From an uncultured Bacilli bacterium (GTDB taxonomy: Bacteria; Bacillota_I; Bacilli_A; RF39; UBA660): a DNA stretch of 15,390 bases. The position numbers and the translations under genes are program-made. The stretch lies in the NCBI GenBank assembly GCA_934089255.1, contig CAKOJI010000025.1, forward strand, positions 1 to 15,390, read 5' to 3'. The notes beneath the pieces were generated by a model. It was not told the DNA's origin. It ran no database searches and was given only the letters and a program-made list of their open reading frames with translations. Shown one piece after another: positions 8,601 through 14,452 of the stretch; position 1 is the first letter of the stretch; every line of letters starts with the position of its first letter.

Positions 8601-8729
8601 GCATTTAGTATGTTTAAAAAATATATTATGGATGAAACTTTATCTATAGTATTTGAAGAAACAAATGAAAAATTAGATATAGTAGATATTAACGGACACG
8701 AAGTAGGAATTAAGATAAATAAAGCTTAA
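5631..8729 (+). CDS. ileS: Isoleucine-tRNA ligase, type 2 with GLHH signature
   Basis: 1032 residues; charges tRNA-Ile and edits Val-tRNA. Visible: YDGPATANGMPGLHHMV with G56-L57-H58-H59 at the HIGH position; WDTHGLPVE; zinc-type pair C183-P-R-C186; the editing core WTTTPWT (about 223-229); GTGIVHIAPAFGEDD; SRNRYWGTPLPLW; a second Cys-rich zinc segment; DCWFDSGS; the KMSKS loop as KMHKS at 591-595; and the anticodon-domain motif SNWYIRRNRNRFW. Length and motif style are those of the eukaryote-like type 2 IleRS (type 1 is about 920-940 residues). Start: ATG 5631 after GGAGGG (5621-5626). The in-frame ATG at 5619 overlaps that ribosome-binding site. Regulated by the T-box directly upstream. It converges with lexA; no separate strong terminator is visible. 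Confidence 0.95.
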   Translation: MKNFKELDKRNVHDVETSILEEWKKIDILNKTIENRKNNSNWVFYDGPATANGMPGLHHMVAKFLKDTFCKYQTMKGHKVLRKVGWDTHGLPVEVNVEKKLGFTGKNDIEKYGIKEFNELCKETVWDNEAAFRKLTDEMGQFIDLDNRYITYDNNYIETEWWILKKFFDEGLFYEGVKIMPWCPRCGTGLASHEVAQGYKEVDANTVIVPFKLKDKDEYFLVWTTTPWTLISNVALCVNPDEDYVLVNSKGYKFIVALSLANNVLGEDYEVIKTFKGKELEYTEYEQLIPSDIEINGNAFFVTCDNYVTMTDGTGIVHIAPAFGEDDAKVGKKYKLAYVNPVGEDAKYTAGLWQGMNIFDADLEVIKYLKANDKLFKKQKIKHDYPHCWRCDSPLVYYSRPSYYLEVTKLKDKIIEQNKLVKWYPSYVGEKRFGNWLENMNDWAISRNRYWGTPLPLWKCSCGHMEMIGSRKELSDKSIEKIDPNTIDLHRPYVDDIHIKCSECGKTMSRDVSVIDCWFDSGSMPFSQYHYPFENKDLWKSQYPADFIAEGIDQTRGWFYSLLVIGTFVTGKSPYKNVLVNELLLDKFGHKMHKSKGNAIEPFTIIKKYGADTVRWYLAYVSPTWTPLKFDEEGLKEVHSKFFNPFKNTYSFFQMYANTDKIDINDCNVEIKDREEIDRWLISKYNKLLKHCTEAYDKYDLNEVVKTVTTFVSDDLSNWYIRRNRNRFWSSSLDNSKKAVYITTYEILVGLCKLCAPIIPFTTEEIYKDLTNEESVHLCDFPKYNESYINEEIEIKMDLVRDLISTGRFVREETKIKVRQPLSECLIDGKYESILGDLVNLIKEELNVKEVVFVSDLTKYMNFTIKPNFKVCGAMFGSKIKLYSEALKDLNKDDIDLLLKGETITIDFDSERLDITNDMVDIRIESKEGFNVGMDNNKFIILNTELTRELLLEGLAREAVSKIQNLRKSTGLDIADRIELYYNSDEEVKEAFSMFKKYIMDETLSIVFEETNEKLDIVDINGHEVGIKINKA

Positions 8730-8754
8730 TTCCTTTTTTTATAATTAAATTTAA

Positions 8755-8784
8755 AAAATAAAAAAATTCTAAAACTAGAATTTT
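8755..8784 (-). terminator. Terminator of lexA, possibly shared with ileS
   Basis: AAAATTCTA (8763-8771) and TAGAATTTT (8776-8784) form a 9-bp stem with a four-base loop overlapping the lexA stop (8775-8777). Read on the minus strand it is followed by a long T-rich run. On the plus strand only TTTTCTATAT follows, so it may also end ileS weakly. Confidence 0.7.
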
Positions 8785-9392
8785 CTATATAAACCAATAG
8801 CCTTACCCAAAATAGTACAATTACTAAGTATGATAGGAGACATAGTATCGTTTTCAGGTTGCAATCTAATATGATCCTTTTCTTTATAAAACGTTTTTAA
8901 AGTTACTTCATTATCTTCTGTCAATGCAACTACAATATCTCCATTTCTAGCAACATTTTGTTTTTGAACAATAACAAAATCACCGTCATATATTCCTACA
9001 TTAATCATAGATTCACCAGAACATTTTAAAGTAAAAATAGTTTCCTTGTTAGGAATAAGTGATGCAGGTAAATCAAAAAATTCATTAGGTTGTTCTATTG
9101 CTTCAATTGGATTACCACAAGAAATTTTACCAAGTAATGGAACTTTAACAATTTCTTCATTCTTTTCTGCAAATTCATTTTCAACTAATAATTCTATCGT
9201 TCTAAATTTATTTGTCTCTTTTCTAATCAAACCTTTTTTTTCTAACTGTGTTAAATGTGCGTGTACAGTTGCCGGACTACTCAAATTCATCCCTTTACAT
9301 ATTTCTCTTACAGAAGGTGGAAATCCATGATCAACAATATATTTTTTTATAAAAGTTAATGTCTCAGCTTGCTTTGCAGTAATAGTTTCCAT
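8775..9392 (-). CDS. lexA: SOS repressor LexA
   Basis: 205 residues. LexA represses DNA-damage genes and cleaves itself when RecA filaments form. The N-terminal winged-helix domain (about 1-65) contains FPPSVREICKGMNLSSPATV and the helix through LEKKGLIRK. The C-terminal peptidase domain has the cleavage loop GKISCGNPI with C92-G93 at the scissile bond, where most LexA have Ala-Gly; the nucleophile S128 in SGESM; and the general base K166 in EVTLK. Start chosen: ATG at 9390-9392, preceded by AGAGGTGAT. A GTG at 9402-9404 is in frame but is part of that ribosome-binding site. Promoter and operator lie at 9416-9455, so the gene is autoregulated. Divergent from a 34-residue peptide gene. Confidence 0.95.
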   Translation of the reverse strand: METITAKQAETLTFIKKYIVDHGFPPSVREICKGMNLSSPATVHAHLTQLEKKGLIRKETNKFRTIELLVENEFAEKNEEIVKVPLLGKISCGNPIEAIEQPNEFFDLPASLIPNKETIFTLKCSGESMINVGIYDGDFVIVQKQNVARNGDIVVALTEDNEVTLKTFYKEKDHIRLQPENDTMSPIILSNCTILGKAIGLYRKF

Positions 9393-9415
9393 ATTTTTTA
9401 TCACCTCTCGATATT

Positions 9416-9444
9416 ATATTAACATTTAATATGTAAAATGTCAA
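9416..9444 (-). promoter_or_regulatory. lexA promoter
   Basis: On the minus strand TTGACA (9439-9444), 17 bases, TAATAT (9416-9421) preceded by TGT. The SOS box at 9442-9455 covers the first bases of the -35. The leader is short, about 17 bases. Confidence 0.75.
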
Positions 9445-9455
9445 ACATTTGTTTT
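9442..9455 (-). promoter_or_regulatory. LexA operator (SOS box) of lexA
   Basis: The minus strand reads AAAACAAATGTTTG. It fits the Bacillus consensus CGAACRNRYGTTYG at 12 of 14 positions, missing only the first two. Overlap with the lexA -35 fits autorepression. Confidence 0.75.
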
Positions 9456-9463
9456 AATATACA

Positions 9464-9492
9464 TTGACACAAACAAATATTCGTATTAAAAT
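9464..9492 (+). promoter_or_regulatory. SOS-controlled promoter of the 34-residue peptide gene
   Basis: TTGACA (9464-9469), exactly 17 bases, TAAAAT (9487-9492). The SOS box fills most of the spacer, so bound LexA would block RNA polymerase. The start is expected near 9499. Confidence 0.8.
9470..9483 (+). promoter_or_regulatory. LexA operator (SOS box) of the peptide gene
   Basis: CAAACAAATATTCG fits CGAACRNRYGTTYG at 12 of 14 positions (both misses are G to A). It shares the core AAACAAATRTTYG with the lexA operator, each read toward its own gene. It lies between -35 and -10. Confidence 0.75.
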
Positions 9493-9519
9493 AAAATTAC
9501 AAAAGAAGGAGGTATATTT

Positions 9520-9624
9520 ATGAAAAAATATTTAAATGATTATAAGGAGGTAATTTTATTTTATTTAACAATAGTTATATGTTTTATAGGTTTATATTTT
9601 AGATTTAAATATTTAAATGCTTAA
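9520..9624 (+). CDS. 34-residue SOS-regulated single-pass membrane peptide
   Basis: A short reading frame of 34 codons ending in TAA. The N-terminus (MKKYLNDYKE) is charged; residues about 11-27 are a continuous hydrophobic segment with one Cys (C21); the tail is basic (RFKYLNA). This is a typical single-pass small membrane protein with the basic ends toward the cytoplasm. The gene is too short for routine gene calling, but expression signals are the best in the window: consensus promoter with a LexA box in the spacer and AGAAGGAGG seven bases before the ATG. Position divergent from lexA matches yneA, the SOS division inhibitor of Bacillus, though it has no LysM domain; size and topology resemble SidA of Caulobacter and toxic peptides such as TisB. 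No sequence family is recognised. ugtP starts 32 bases downstream with no visible terminator. Confidence 0.75.
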   Translation: MKKYLNDYKEVILFYLTIVICFIGLYFRFKYLNA

Positions 9625-9632
9625 TATTATAT

Positions 9633-9640
9633 GATAAAAT
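9633..9640 (+). promoter_or_regulatory. Possible extended -10 promoter for ugtP
   Basis: TGATAAAAT (TG at 9632-9633) fits the extended -10 pattern. The leader would be about 10 bases with AAAGTGATG as ribosome-binding site. No clear -35. The gene could also be read from the SOS promoter. Confidence 0.4.
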
Positions 9641-9656
9641 AATAAAGTGATGTTAA

Positions 9657-10781
9657 ATGAAAAAAAGAATATTAATTCCTTATGCTACATATGGAAGTGG
9701 TCATAAAAGCATAGCTGAATATATAAAAAAATATTTTGAAGAAAACGGTGATTATGAATGTTTAACATTAGACTTAATAACTGATTCTTCATATATAGTA
9801 AGCAAATTTAGTAAAAAAACTACTGAATTTTTTATGACTAAACTTCCTAGCATATGGTCACTTTTGTATTATGGATTTGATAATAAAATATCAGCATATA
9901 TATCAGGAAAAATTAACCTAAATTTATATGATAATAAAAAATTAAAAAAAATAATAACTGACTTTAACCCTGATATTACTATAGCAACTCACTTTTTTGG
10001 AACAGATTTAATAAATAAATATAATAAATTAAATTTGACAAATTCTAAACTTGTTACTGTAATTACAGATTATCAATCACATGATTTTTGGTTAAATTCC
10101 ATAAAAGGAACTGACGCAATAATAGTCAGTAGTTTAAATGAAAGAATTAAATTGCTAAAAAGAGGTTATAAAAATAAACAAATTCATACATCAGGTATAC
10201 CAATACTATCTGATCTAACACCGTTAGAAAACAAAAATGATATTTTAAAAAAACTAAATTTAGATACTAATAAAAAAACAGTTTTATTCTTCGTTGGCGG
10301 AGGAAATGGAGCATTACTTAATTTAACTTATTTTAAACATATCTTAAAAAACGATTATGATTGTAATTTAATTTTTATTGCAGGAAAAAATAAAAAAGCT
10401 GAAAAACGAGCAAACGAAATGTTAAATGAATACAAAAGAAAAAATACTAAAATATATGGTTTTGTAACAAATGTTAGTGAATTATATAAAATTAGTGATA
10501 TTGTTATTACAAAACCAGGTGGAGCACAAACAACAGAATGTCTACTCTTTAATAAACCTATGATACTTATAAAAAGTAATGGTGGACAAGAAATAGGAAA
10601 CAGAAGATTTTTAGTGAGAAACGGTTTTGCTAAATGGGCAAAAAATAAAAATAGTTTTGCATCTTCACTAAATACACTTTTAAAAAATAATAAAGAAATA
10701 GAAAAAATGAAGAAAAAGATAAATAAATATGATGAAAAAAAATCAATGGAAAAACTATTTAAAATTGTAGAAAAGATATAA
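9657..10781 (+). CDS. ugtP: UgtP-like diacylglycerol glycosyltransferase
   Basis: 374 residues, GT28/MGDG-synthase family. Such enzymes move glucose from UDP-glucose to diacylglycerol, making glycolipids that serve as membrane lipids and lipoteichoic-acid anchors; they act at the inner membrane face. The N-terminal acceptor domain shows YGSGHKSIAEYI (about 13-24) and PDITIATHFFGTDL, both typical of MGDG-type synthases. The C-terminal donor domain has FVGGGNGALLN (about 213-223) and KPGGAQTTECL starting at K286. Start: ATG 9657 with AAAGTGATG upstream. In Bacillus UgtP also restrains FtsZ assembly, notable beside the SOS peptide gene and with ezrA nearby. Exact sugar and acceptor cannot be told from sequence; MurG-like or other GT28 activity is less likely because of the HFFGTDL motif. 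Confidence 0.82.
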   Translation: MKKRILIPYATYGSGHKSIAEYIKKYFEENGDYECLTLDLITDSSYIVSKFSKKTTEFFMTKLPSIWSLLYYGFDNKISAYISGKINLNLYDNKKLKKIITDFNPDITIATHFFGTDLINKYNKLNLTNSKLVTVITDYQSHDFWLNSIKGTDAIIVSSLNERIKLLKRGYKNKQIHTSGIPILSDLTPLENKNDILKKLNLDTNKKTVLFFVGGGNGALLNLTYFKHILKNDYDCNLIFIAGKNKKAEKRANEMLNEYKRKNTKIYGFVTNVSELYKISDIVITKPGGAQTTECLLFNKPMILIKSNGGQEIGNRRFLVRNGFAKWAKNKNSFASSLNTLLKNNKEIEKMKKKINKYDEKKSMEKLFKIVEKI

Positions 10782-10787
10782 TCTTTT
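10771..10787 (+). terminator. Weak hairpin over the ugtP stop codon
   Basis: AAAAGAT (10771-10777) and ATCTTTT (10781-10787) flank a three-base loop; the stop TAA is at 10779-10781. One further T follows before the next promoter. Short and A/T-rich. Confidence 0.3.
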
Positions 10788-10796
10788 TGTTATAAT
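10788..10796 (+). promoter_or_regulatory. Extended -10 promoter for miaB
   Basis: TGTTATAAT, a full extended -10. The -35 region is not recognisable. The start is expected near 10803, and GGAAGTGA (10806-10813) precedes ATG 10818. Confidence 0.6.
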
Positions 10797-10817
10797 ATAC
10801 GAATTGGAAGTGAAATT

Positions 10818-12221
10818 ATGAATTTACCAAATATGATAGAAGCAAAAAAAAGAAGTAAAAATCCTATTAAATATGAATATTTTAATATTGATGAAAAAGA
10901 AGTATTTAAAAATAAAAAATATTATATTAGAACTTATGGTTGTCAAATGAATGTTCATGATAGTGAAGAAATAAAAGCATTATTAGAAAAAGTAGGTTTT
11001 AATGAAACAAACGAAATGGAAAATGCAGATTTAATAATACTTAATACGTGTGCAATAAGAGAAAATGCTCATGATAAAGTATTTGGATTTTTAGGTAGAT
11101 GTAAACATTTAAAAAAAGATAAAAAAGATTTAATAATTGCATTATGTGGTTGTATGGCGCAAGAAGAACACGTAGTTAATGAAATATTAGATAAACATAA
11201 ATATATCGATATAGTCTTTGGTACACATAATATAAACGAATTACCAACTATGCTAATTAATAAAATGAATAAAACAAATATTAAAGTATATTCAAAAGAA
11301 GGCGAAGTAATAGAAGTTGGTAACTTATATAAAAGAGATAGCCTATATTCTGCATGGGTTAATATTATGTATGGATGTGATAAATTCTGTACTTATTGTA
11401 TAGTTCCTTATACAAGAGGTAAACAAAGAAGTAGAAAAAGTGTAGATATTATAAAAGAAGTAAATGAACTAAAAGAAAAAGGATACAAAGAAATTACTCT
11501 TTTAGGACAAAATGTCAATGCTTACGGAAAAGATTTAAAAGATGAAATAAATTTTAGTGAATTATTAGAAGCAGTTGCTAAAACAAATATTCCACGTATA
11601 AGATTTGTTACATCACATCCTTGGGATTTTACAAATGATATGATAGATGTTATAGCAAAATACAAAAATATAATGCCTTATATACATTTACCTTTGCAAA
11701 GTGGAAACAATAACATTTTAAAACTTATGGGAAGAAGATATACAAAAGAAGAATATCTTAAACTTTTTGACAACATAAAAAATAAAATAGAAAATGTAGC
11801 AGTTACAACAGATATAATTGTTGGCTTTCCAAATGAAACTGACGAAGATTTTAAAGATACACTTGATGTGGTTAATTACTGTAAATATGATAGTGCCTTT
11901 ACATTTATATTTTCACCACGTGTTGGAACACCAGCTGCATTAATGAAAGATACAATAGATAAAGAAACAAAAGAAAAAAGATTACAAGAATTAAACGAGT
12001 TAGTTAATAAATATTCATTAGAAAATAATAAAAAACTATTAAATACCACACAAAAAGTTTTATTAACAGAAATAAGCGAGAAAGATAATAATAAACTATG
12101 TGGTTACACTGAAACAATGAAATTAGTTAATGTAACTTGTGACAAAAATTTAGTAGGTACAATACAAGACGTTATAATAACTGATGCTAAATCATTTAGT
12201 TTAGATGGAATAATTAAATAA
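10818..12221 (+). CDS. miaB: tRNA-2-methylthio-N6-dimethylallyladenosine synthase MiaB
   Basis: 467 residues. MiaB is a radical-SAM methylthiotransferase that converts i6A37 to ms2i6A37 in tRNAs reading UNN codons. The N-terminal domain carries the three auxiliary-cluster cysteines C42 (YGCQMN), C78 (NTCAIRE) and C112 (GCMAQ). The radical-SAM motif is C187-x3-C191-x2-C194 in YGCDKFCTYCIVPYTRG. GQNVNAYG, PWDFT and HLPLQSGNN follow, and the last 70 or so residues fit the TRAM RNA-binding domain. These motifs separate it from MtaB and RimO. Start: ATG after GGAAGTGA. It has its own promoter and a strong terminator. The tRNA-Leu(CAA) in this window has the A36-A37-A38 that MiaA and MiaB recognise. 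Confidence 0.95.
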   Translation: MNLPNMIEAKKRSKNPIKYEYFNIDEKEVFKNKKYYIRTYGCQMNVHDSEEIKALLEKVGFNETNEMENADLIILNTCAIRENAHDKVFGFLGRCKHLKKDKKDLIIALCGCMAQEEHVVNEILDKHKYIDIVFGTHNINELPTMLINKMNKTNIKVYSKEGEVIEVGNLYKRDSLYSAWVNIMYGCDKFCTYCIVPYTRGKQRSRKSVDIIKEVNELKEKGYKEITLLGQNVNAYGKDLKDEINFSELLEAVAKTNIPRIRFVTSHPWDFTNDMIDVIAKYKNIMPYIHLPLQSGNNNILKLMGRRYTKEEYLKLFDNIKNKIENVAVTTDIIVGFPNETDEDFKDTLDVVNYCKYDSAFTFIFSPRVGTPAALMKDTIDKETKEKRLQELNELVNKYSLENNKKLLNTTQKVLLTEISEKDNNKLCGYTETMKLVNVTCDKNLVGTIQDVIITDAKSFSLDGIIK

Positions 12222-12255
12222 TTGTTTATTAAGTTTGAACAATTATTTATTTTTT
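12216..12255 (+). terminator. Intrinsic terminator of miaB
   Basis: AAATAATTGTT (12216-12226) pairs perfectly with AACAATTATTT (12238-12248), followed by A and six T. The miaB stop (12219-12221) is inside the left arm. Confidence 0.8.
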
Positions 12256-12263
12256 GTTATAAT
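12255..12263 (+). promoter_or_regulatory. Extended -10 promoter of the scpAB operon
   Basis: TGTTATAAT begins within the T-run of the miaB terminator. A start near 12270 leaves a leader of about 17 bases to ATG 12287, with GAGTGAT as ribosome-binding site. No clear -35. Confidence 0.55.
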
Positions 12264-12286
12264 TTTCATATAGAATGAGTGATAAT

Positions 12287-13174
12287 ATGAATAATGAACC
12301 AATAACTTTAGGAAAAATAAAAAAAGGTGGAAAAACTAAACCAATTCTAATAATTATAATATTTTTATTTATGGGTTCTTTCATACTTTTTTTACCAACA
12401 ATAATTAATTATTTTGGTGATTATAATTTAATAGATTTAATAAAAAACGGAGAACTAATTGATTTTTTCAAAAACCATAACTCATATATTAATAAACAAG
12501 ACGACACTATAAAAAATAACACTACTTTAGAAAATACATCTATTAATACAAAAACTGTATTAGAAAGTAATAATATAACTTTAAATAATTTTGAAATTAC
12601 TAGAACTAATATAAAATTTAAAATAAATAACGAACAAAATATAGATTTAGATAATAATTATTACTATTTAATATTAAAAAAAGATACTACTACTATTTAT
12701 ATTAGAATAGAAAATAAAAATGAATTAAATTTTACATTTACTACACCATTAAAAGATACACTAAATATTTCTGGAAATATAAAAAAATATAATGATAATG
12801 ATTATCCAAAATTTACTTTATCTAGTGATGAAACAGGATTATCTAGTTTAATTTGTACAAAATCACTTAATAATTATGAATATATATTTGATAATAATTT
12901 ATTAGTAAGAATAAAATTAAATTATACATATAACGATACTGGTAATAACTCTATATATTTAAGTGAATTTGAAAAATATACAGCATTACAAAAACAAATA
13001 ACACTTAATGGTAATACTTCAAACATTACAGAAAATCAAACAGGTTTTACTTTTACAGCTGATGTTAATTTAAATAATCAAACTAATTTAGTATTTGATA
13101 ATTATTATAAATTTAATACTAAATCTAATAAAGTAAATTTTGATATGATAGCAAAAGGATATGATTGCAAATGA
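12287..13174 (+). CDS. Membrane-anchored protein of unknown function, first gene of the scpAB operon
   Basis: 295 residues. A basic N-terminus (KIKKGGKTK) precedes one hydrophobic segment (about 18-40), then a large Asn/Thr/Lys-rich domain with many alternating hydrophobic residues, probably an extracytoplasmic beta-rich domain. Two cysteines in the outer part (one in SLICTKS, one three residues before the end) could form a disulfide. No family recognised. Start: ATG 12287 is preferred because GAGTGAT precedes it as in neighbouring genes; the in-frame ATG at 12275 overlaps that site and lies only a few bases after the predicted transcript start. Its stop overlaps the scpA ATG by four bases (ATGA), so the two are translationally coupled. 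Confidence 0.72.
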   Translation: MNNEPITLGKIKKGGKTKPILIIIIFLFMGSFILFLPTIINYFGDYNLIDLIKNGELIDFFKNHNSYINKQDDTIKNNTTLENTSINTKTVLESNNITLNNFEITRTNIKFKINNEQNIDLDNNYYYLILKKDTTTIYIRIENKNELNFTFTTPLKDTLNISGNIKKYNDNDYPKFTLSSDETGLSSLICTKSLNNYEYIFDNNLLVRIKLNYTYNDTGNNSIYLSEFEKYTALQKQITLNGNTSNITENQTGFTFTADVNLNNQTNLVFDNYYKFNTKSNKVNFDMIAKGYDCK

Positions 13175-13881
13175 CTTATAATTTTAGTATAAATGATTTT
13201 GAAGGTCCTTTGGACCTTTTATTACACCTTATAAAAATAAATAAAATGGAAATAGAATCAATAAATATTGAAAGCATAACATCACAGTATTTAGAATTTA
13301 TTGATAAAATGAAAAATGAAAGTATTGATGTAGCAAGCGAATATTTAGTAATGGCTAGTGAACTAATACATATTAAAAGTAAGGCATTAATAAATATAAA
13401 AGATGAAGAAAATGACGAATACGAAATTAATAGTGAAGAAGAATTAAAACAAAGACTATTAGAATATGAACAAATAAAAAATATAACAAATACGTTTAAA
13501 AATCTAGAAGATAATAGAGGAAAAGTATATACAAAAATACCAACAAACTTAAATGAATATAAAAAGGACATACCTCTAGATACGAATATAACATTAGATG
13601 ATTTAATAAAAGCATTTGAAGATTTTTTAAACAGAGAAAAATTAAAAAAACCAATTAATACTAAAATAACAAAAAAAGAACTAAGTGTTAATGACAGAAT
13701 AAAGAGTATTAGAACTCTTTTAGATAAAAAAAATAAACTAAAATTTATAGATTTATTTGATAATTATACAAAACCATACATAGTAGTAACATTTCTATCT
13801 ATATTAGAAATGACTAAAAATGAAGAAATAAAAATAAATCAGGAAAATAATTTTGGAGAAATAATATTAGAAAAGATGTGA
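13171..13881 (+). CDS. scpA: Segregation and condensation protein A
   Basis: 236 residues. ScpA is the kleisin that bridges SMC heads with ScpB in the bacterial condensin. The hallmark FEGPLDLLLHLI lies at residues 10-21, followed by the helical N-terminal domain that contacts the SMC neck (EYLVMASELIHIKSKALI), an acidic linker and a C-terminal winged helix (IVVTFLSILEMTK). Length is normal. Start: ATG 13171, overlapping the previous stop as ATGA, with AAAGGAT about ten bases upstream; the in-frame TTG at 13165 is less likely. scpB starts after four bases. Confidence 0.94.
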   Translation: MTYNFSINDFEGPLDLLLHLIKINKMEIESINIESITSQYLEFIDKMKNESIDVASEYLVMASELIHIKSKALINIKDEENDEYEINSEEELKQRLLEYEQIKNITNTFKNLEDNRGKVYTKIPTNLNEYKKDIPLDTNITLDDLIKAFEDFLNREKLKKPINTKITKKELSVNDRIKSIRTLLDKKNKLKFIDLFDNYTKPYIVVTFLSILEMTKNEEIKINQENNFGEIILEKM

Positions 13882-13885
13882 TAAC

Positions 13886-14452
13886 GTGGAAGAATTATTA
13901 GGAGTATTAGAAGGAATACTATTCGTAGTTGGAGATGAAGGAATAAATTTAAATACCTTATGTGAAATAATGAACATAAGTGAAACAGAAGCAAAAGATT
14001 TATTATTGAAATTAAAAAAAAGTTATGAAGAAAAAAATCGTGGTCTTAGAATTTCTTATTTAGGAGACGCTTTTAAATTAACAACAAAAGAAGAACATAG
14101 AAAATATTATGAAAAAATGGTTATCAATCCTGAAACTAATACACTAAGTCAAGCAGCATTAGAAGTATTAGCAATTGTTGCATATAATCAGCCAATAACT
14201 AGAATAGAAATAGACGAATTAAGAGGCGTTTCTTGTTCTCACGTAATAAGAAAGTTACTAGCTAAAGGCTTATTAAAAGAAGCCGGTAAAAGTGATATGC
14301 CAGGAAGACCAAATTTATATAAAACAACAAGTGAATTCTTAGATTATTTTGGTTTAGCGACTATAGAAGATTTACCAACATTAAATATAAATGATAATGA
14401 AACAGACGAAAAAGAATTATTTACATCAATTTACAAGGAAGAAAATGAATAA
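13886..14452 (+). CDS. scpB: Segregation and condensation protein B
   Basis: 188 residues. ScpB dimers bind the ScpA linker in the SMC complex. Two winged-helix domains are visible: the first starts with LLGVLEGILFVVGDEGI; the second contains the family signature LSQAALEVLAIVAYNQPITR (88-107 region) and PGRPNLYKTTSEFLDYFGL (139-157). Start codon is GTG 13886; its ribosome-binding site GTGAT spans the scpA stop (TGA 13879-13881), so translation is coupled. The 3' end overlaps the next gene by eight bases. Confidence 0.94.
   Translation: MEELLGVLEGILFVVGDEGINLNTLCEIMNISETEAKDLLLKLKKSYEEKNRGLRISYLGDAFKLTTKEEHRKYYEKMVINPETNTLSQAALEVLAIVAYNQPITRIEIDELRGVSCSHVIRKLLAKGLLKEAGKSDMPGRPNLYKTTSEFLDYFGLATIEDLPTLNINDNETDEKELFTSIYKEENE

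Noticed and set aside
9046..9330. Plus-strand open frame opposite lexA
   Set aside because: Antisense to a clear LexA; no expression signals.
9393..9404. GTG start for lexA giving four extra residues
   Set aside because: The GTG is part of the ribosome-binding site AGAGGTGAT of the ATG at 9392; LexA alignments start near METITAKQ.
12275..12286. ATG start four codons before 12287
   Set aside because: It overlaps GAGTGAT and is almost at the predicted transcript start; kept only as an alternative.
13176..13571. Minus-strand open frame opposite scpA
   Set aside because: Shadow of scpA with low-complexity Ser/Ile/Phe composition.
14391..14444. ATG start of the pentapeptide gene inside scpB
   Set aside because: No ribosome-binding site; ATG 14445 has AAGGAA and a typical operon overlap.
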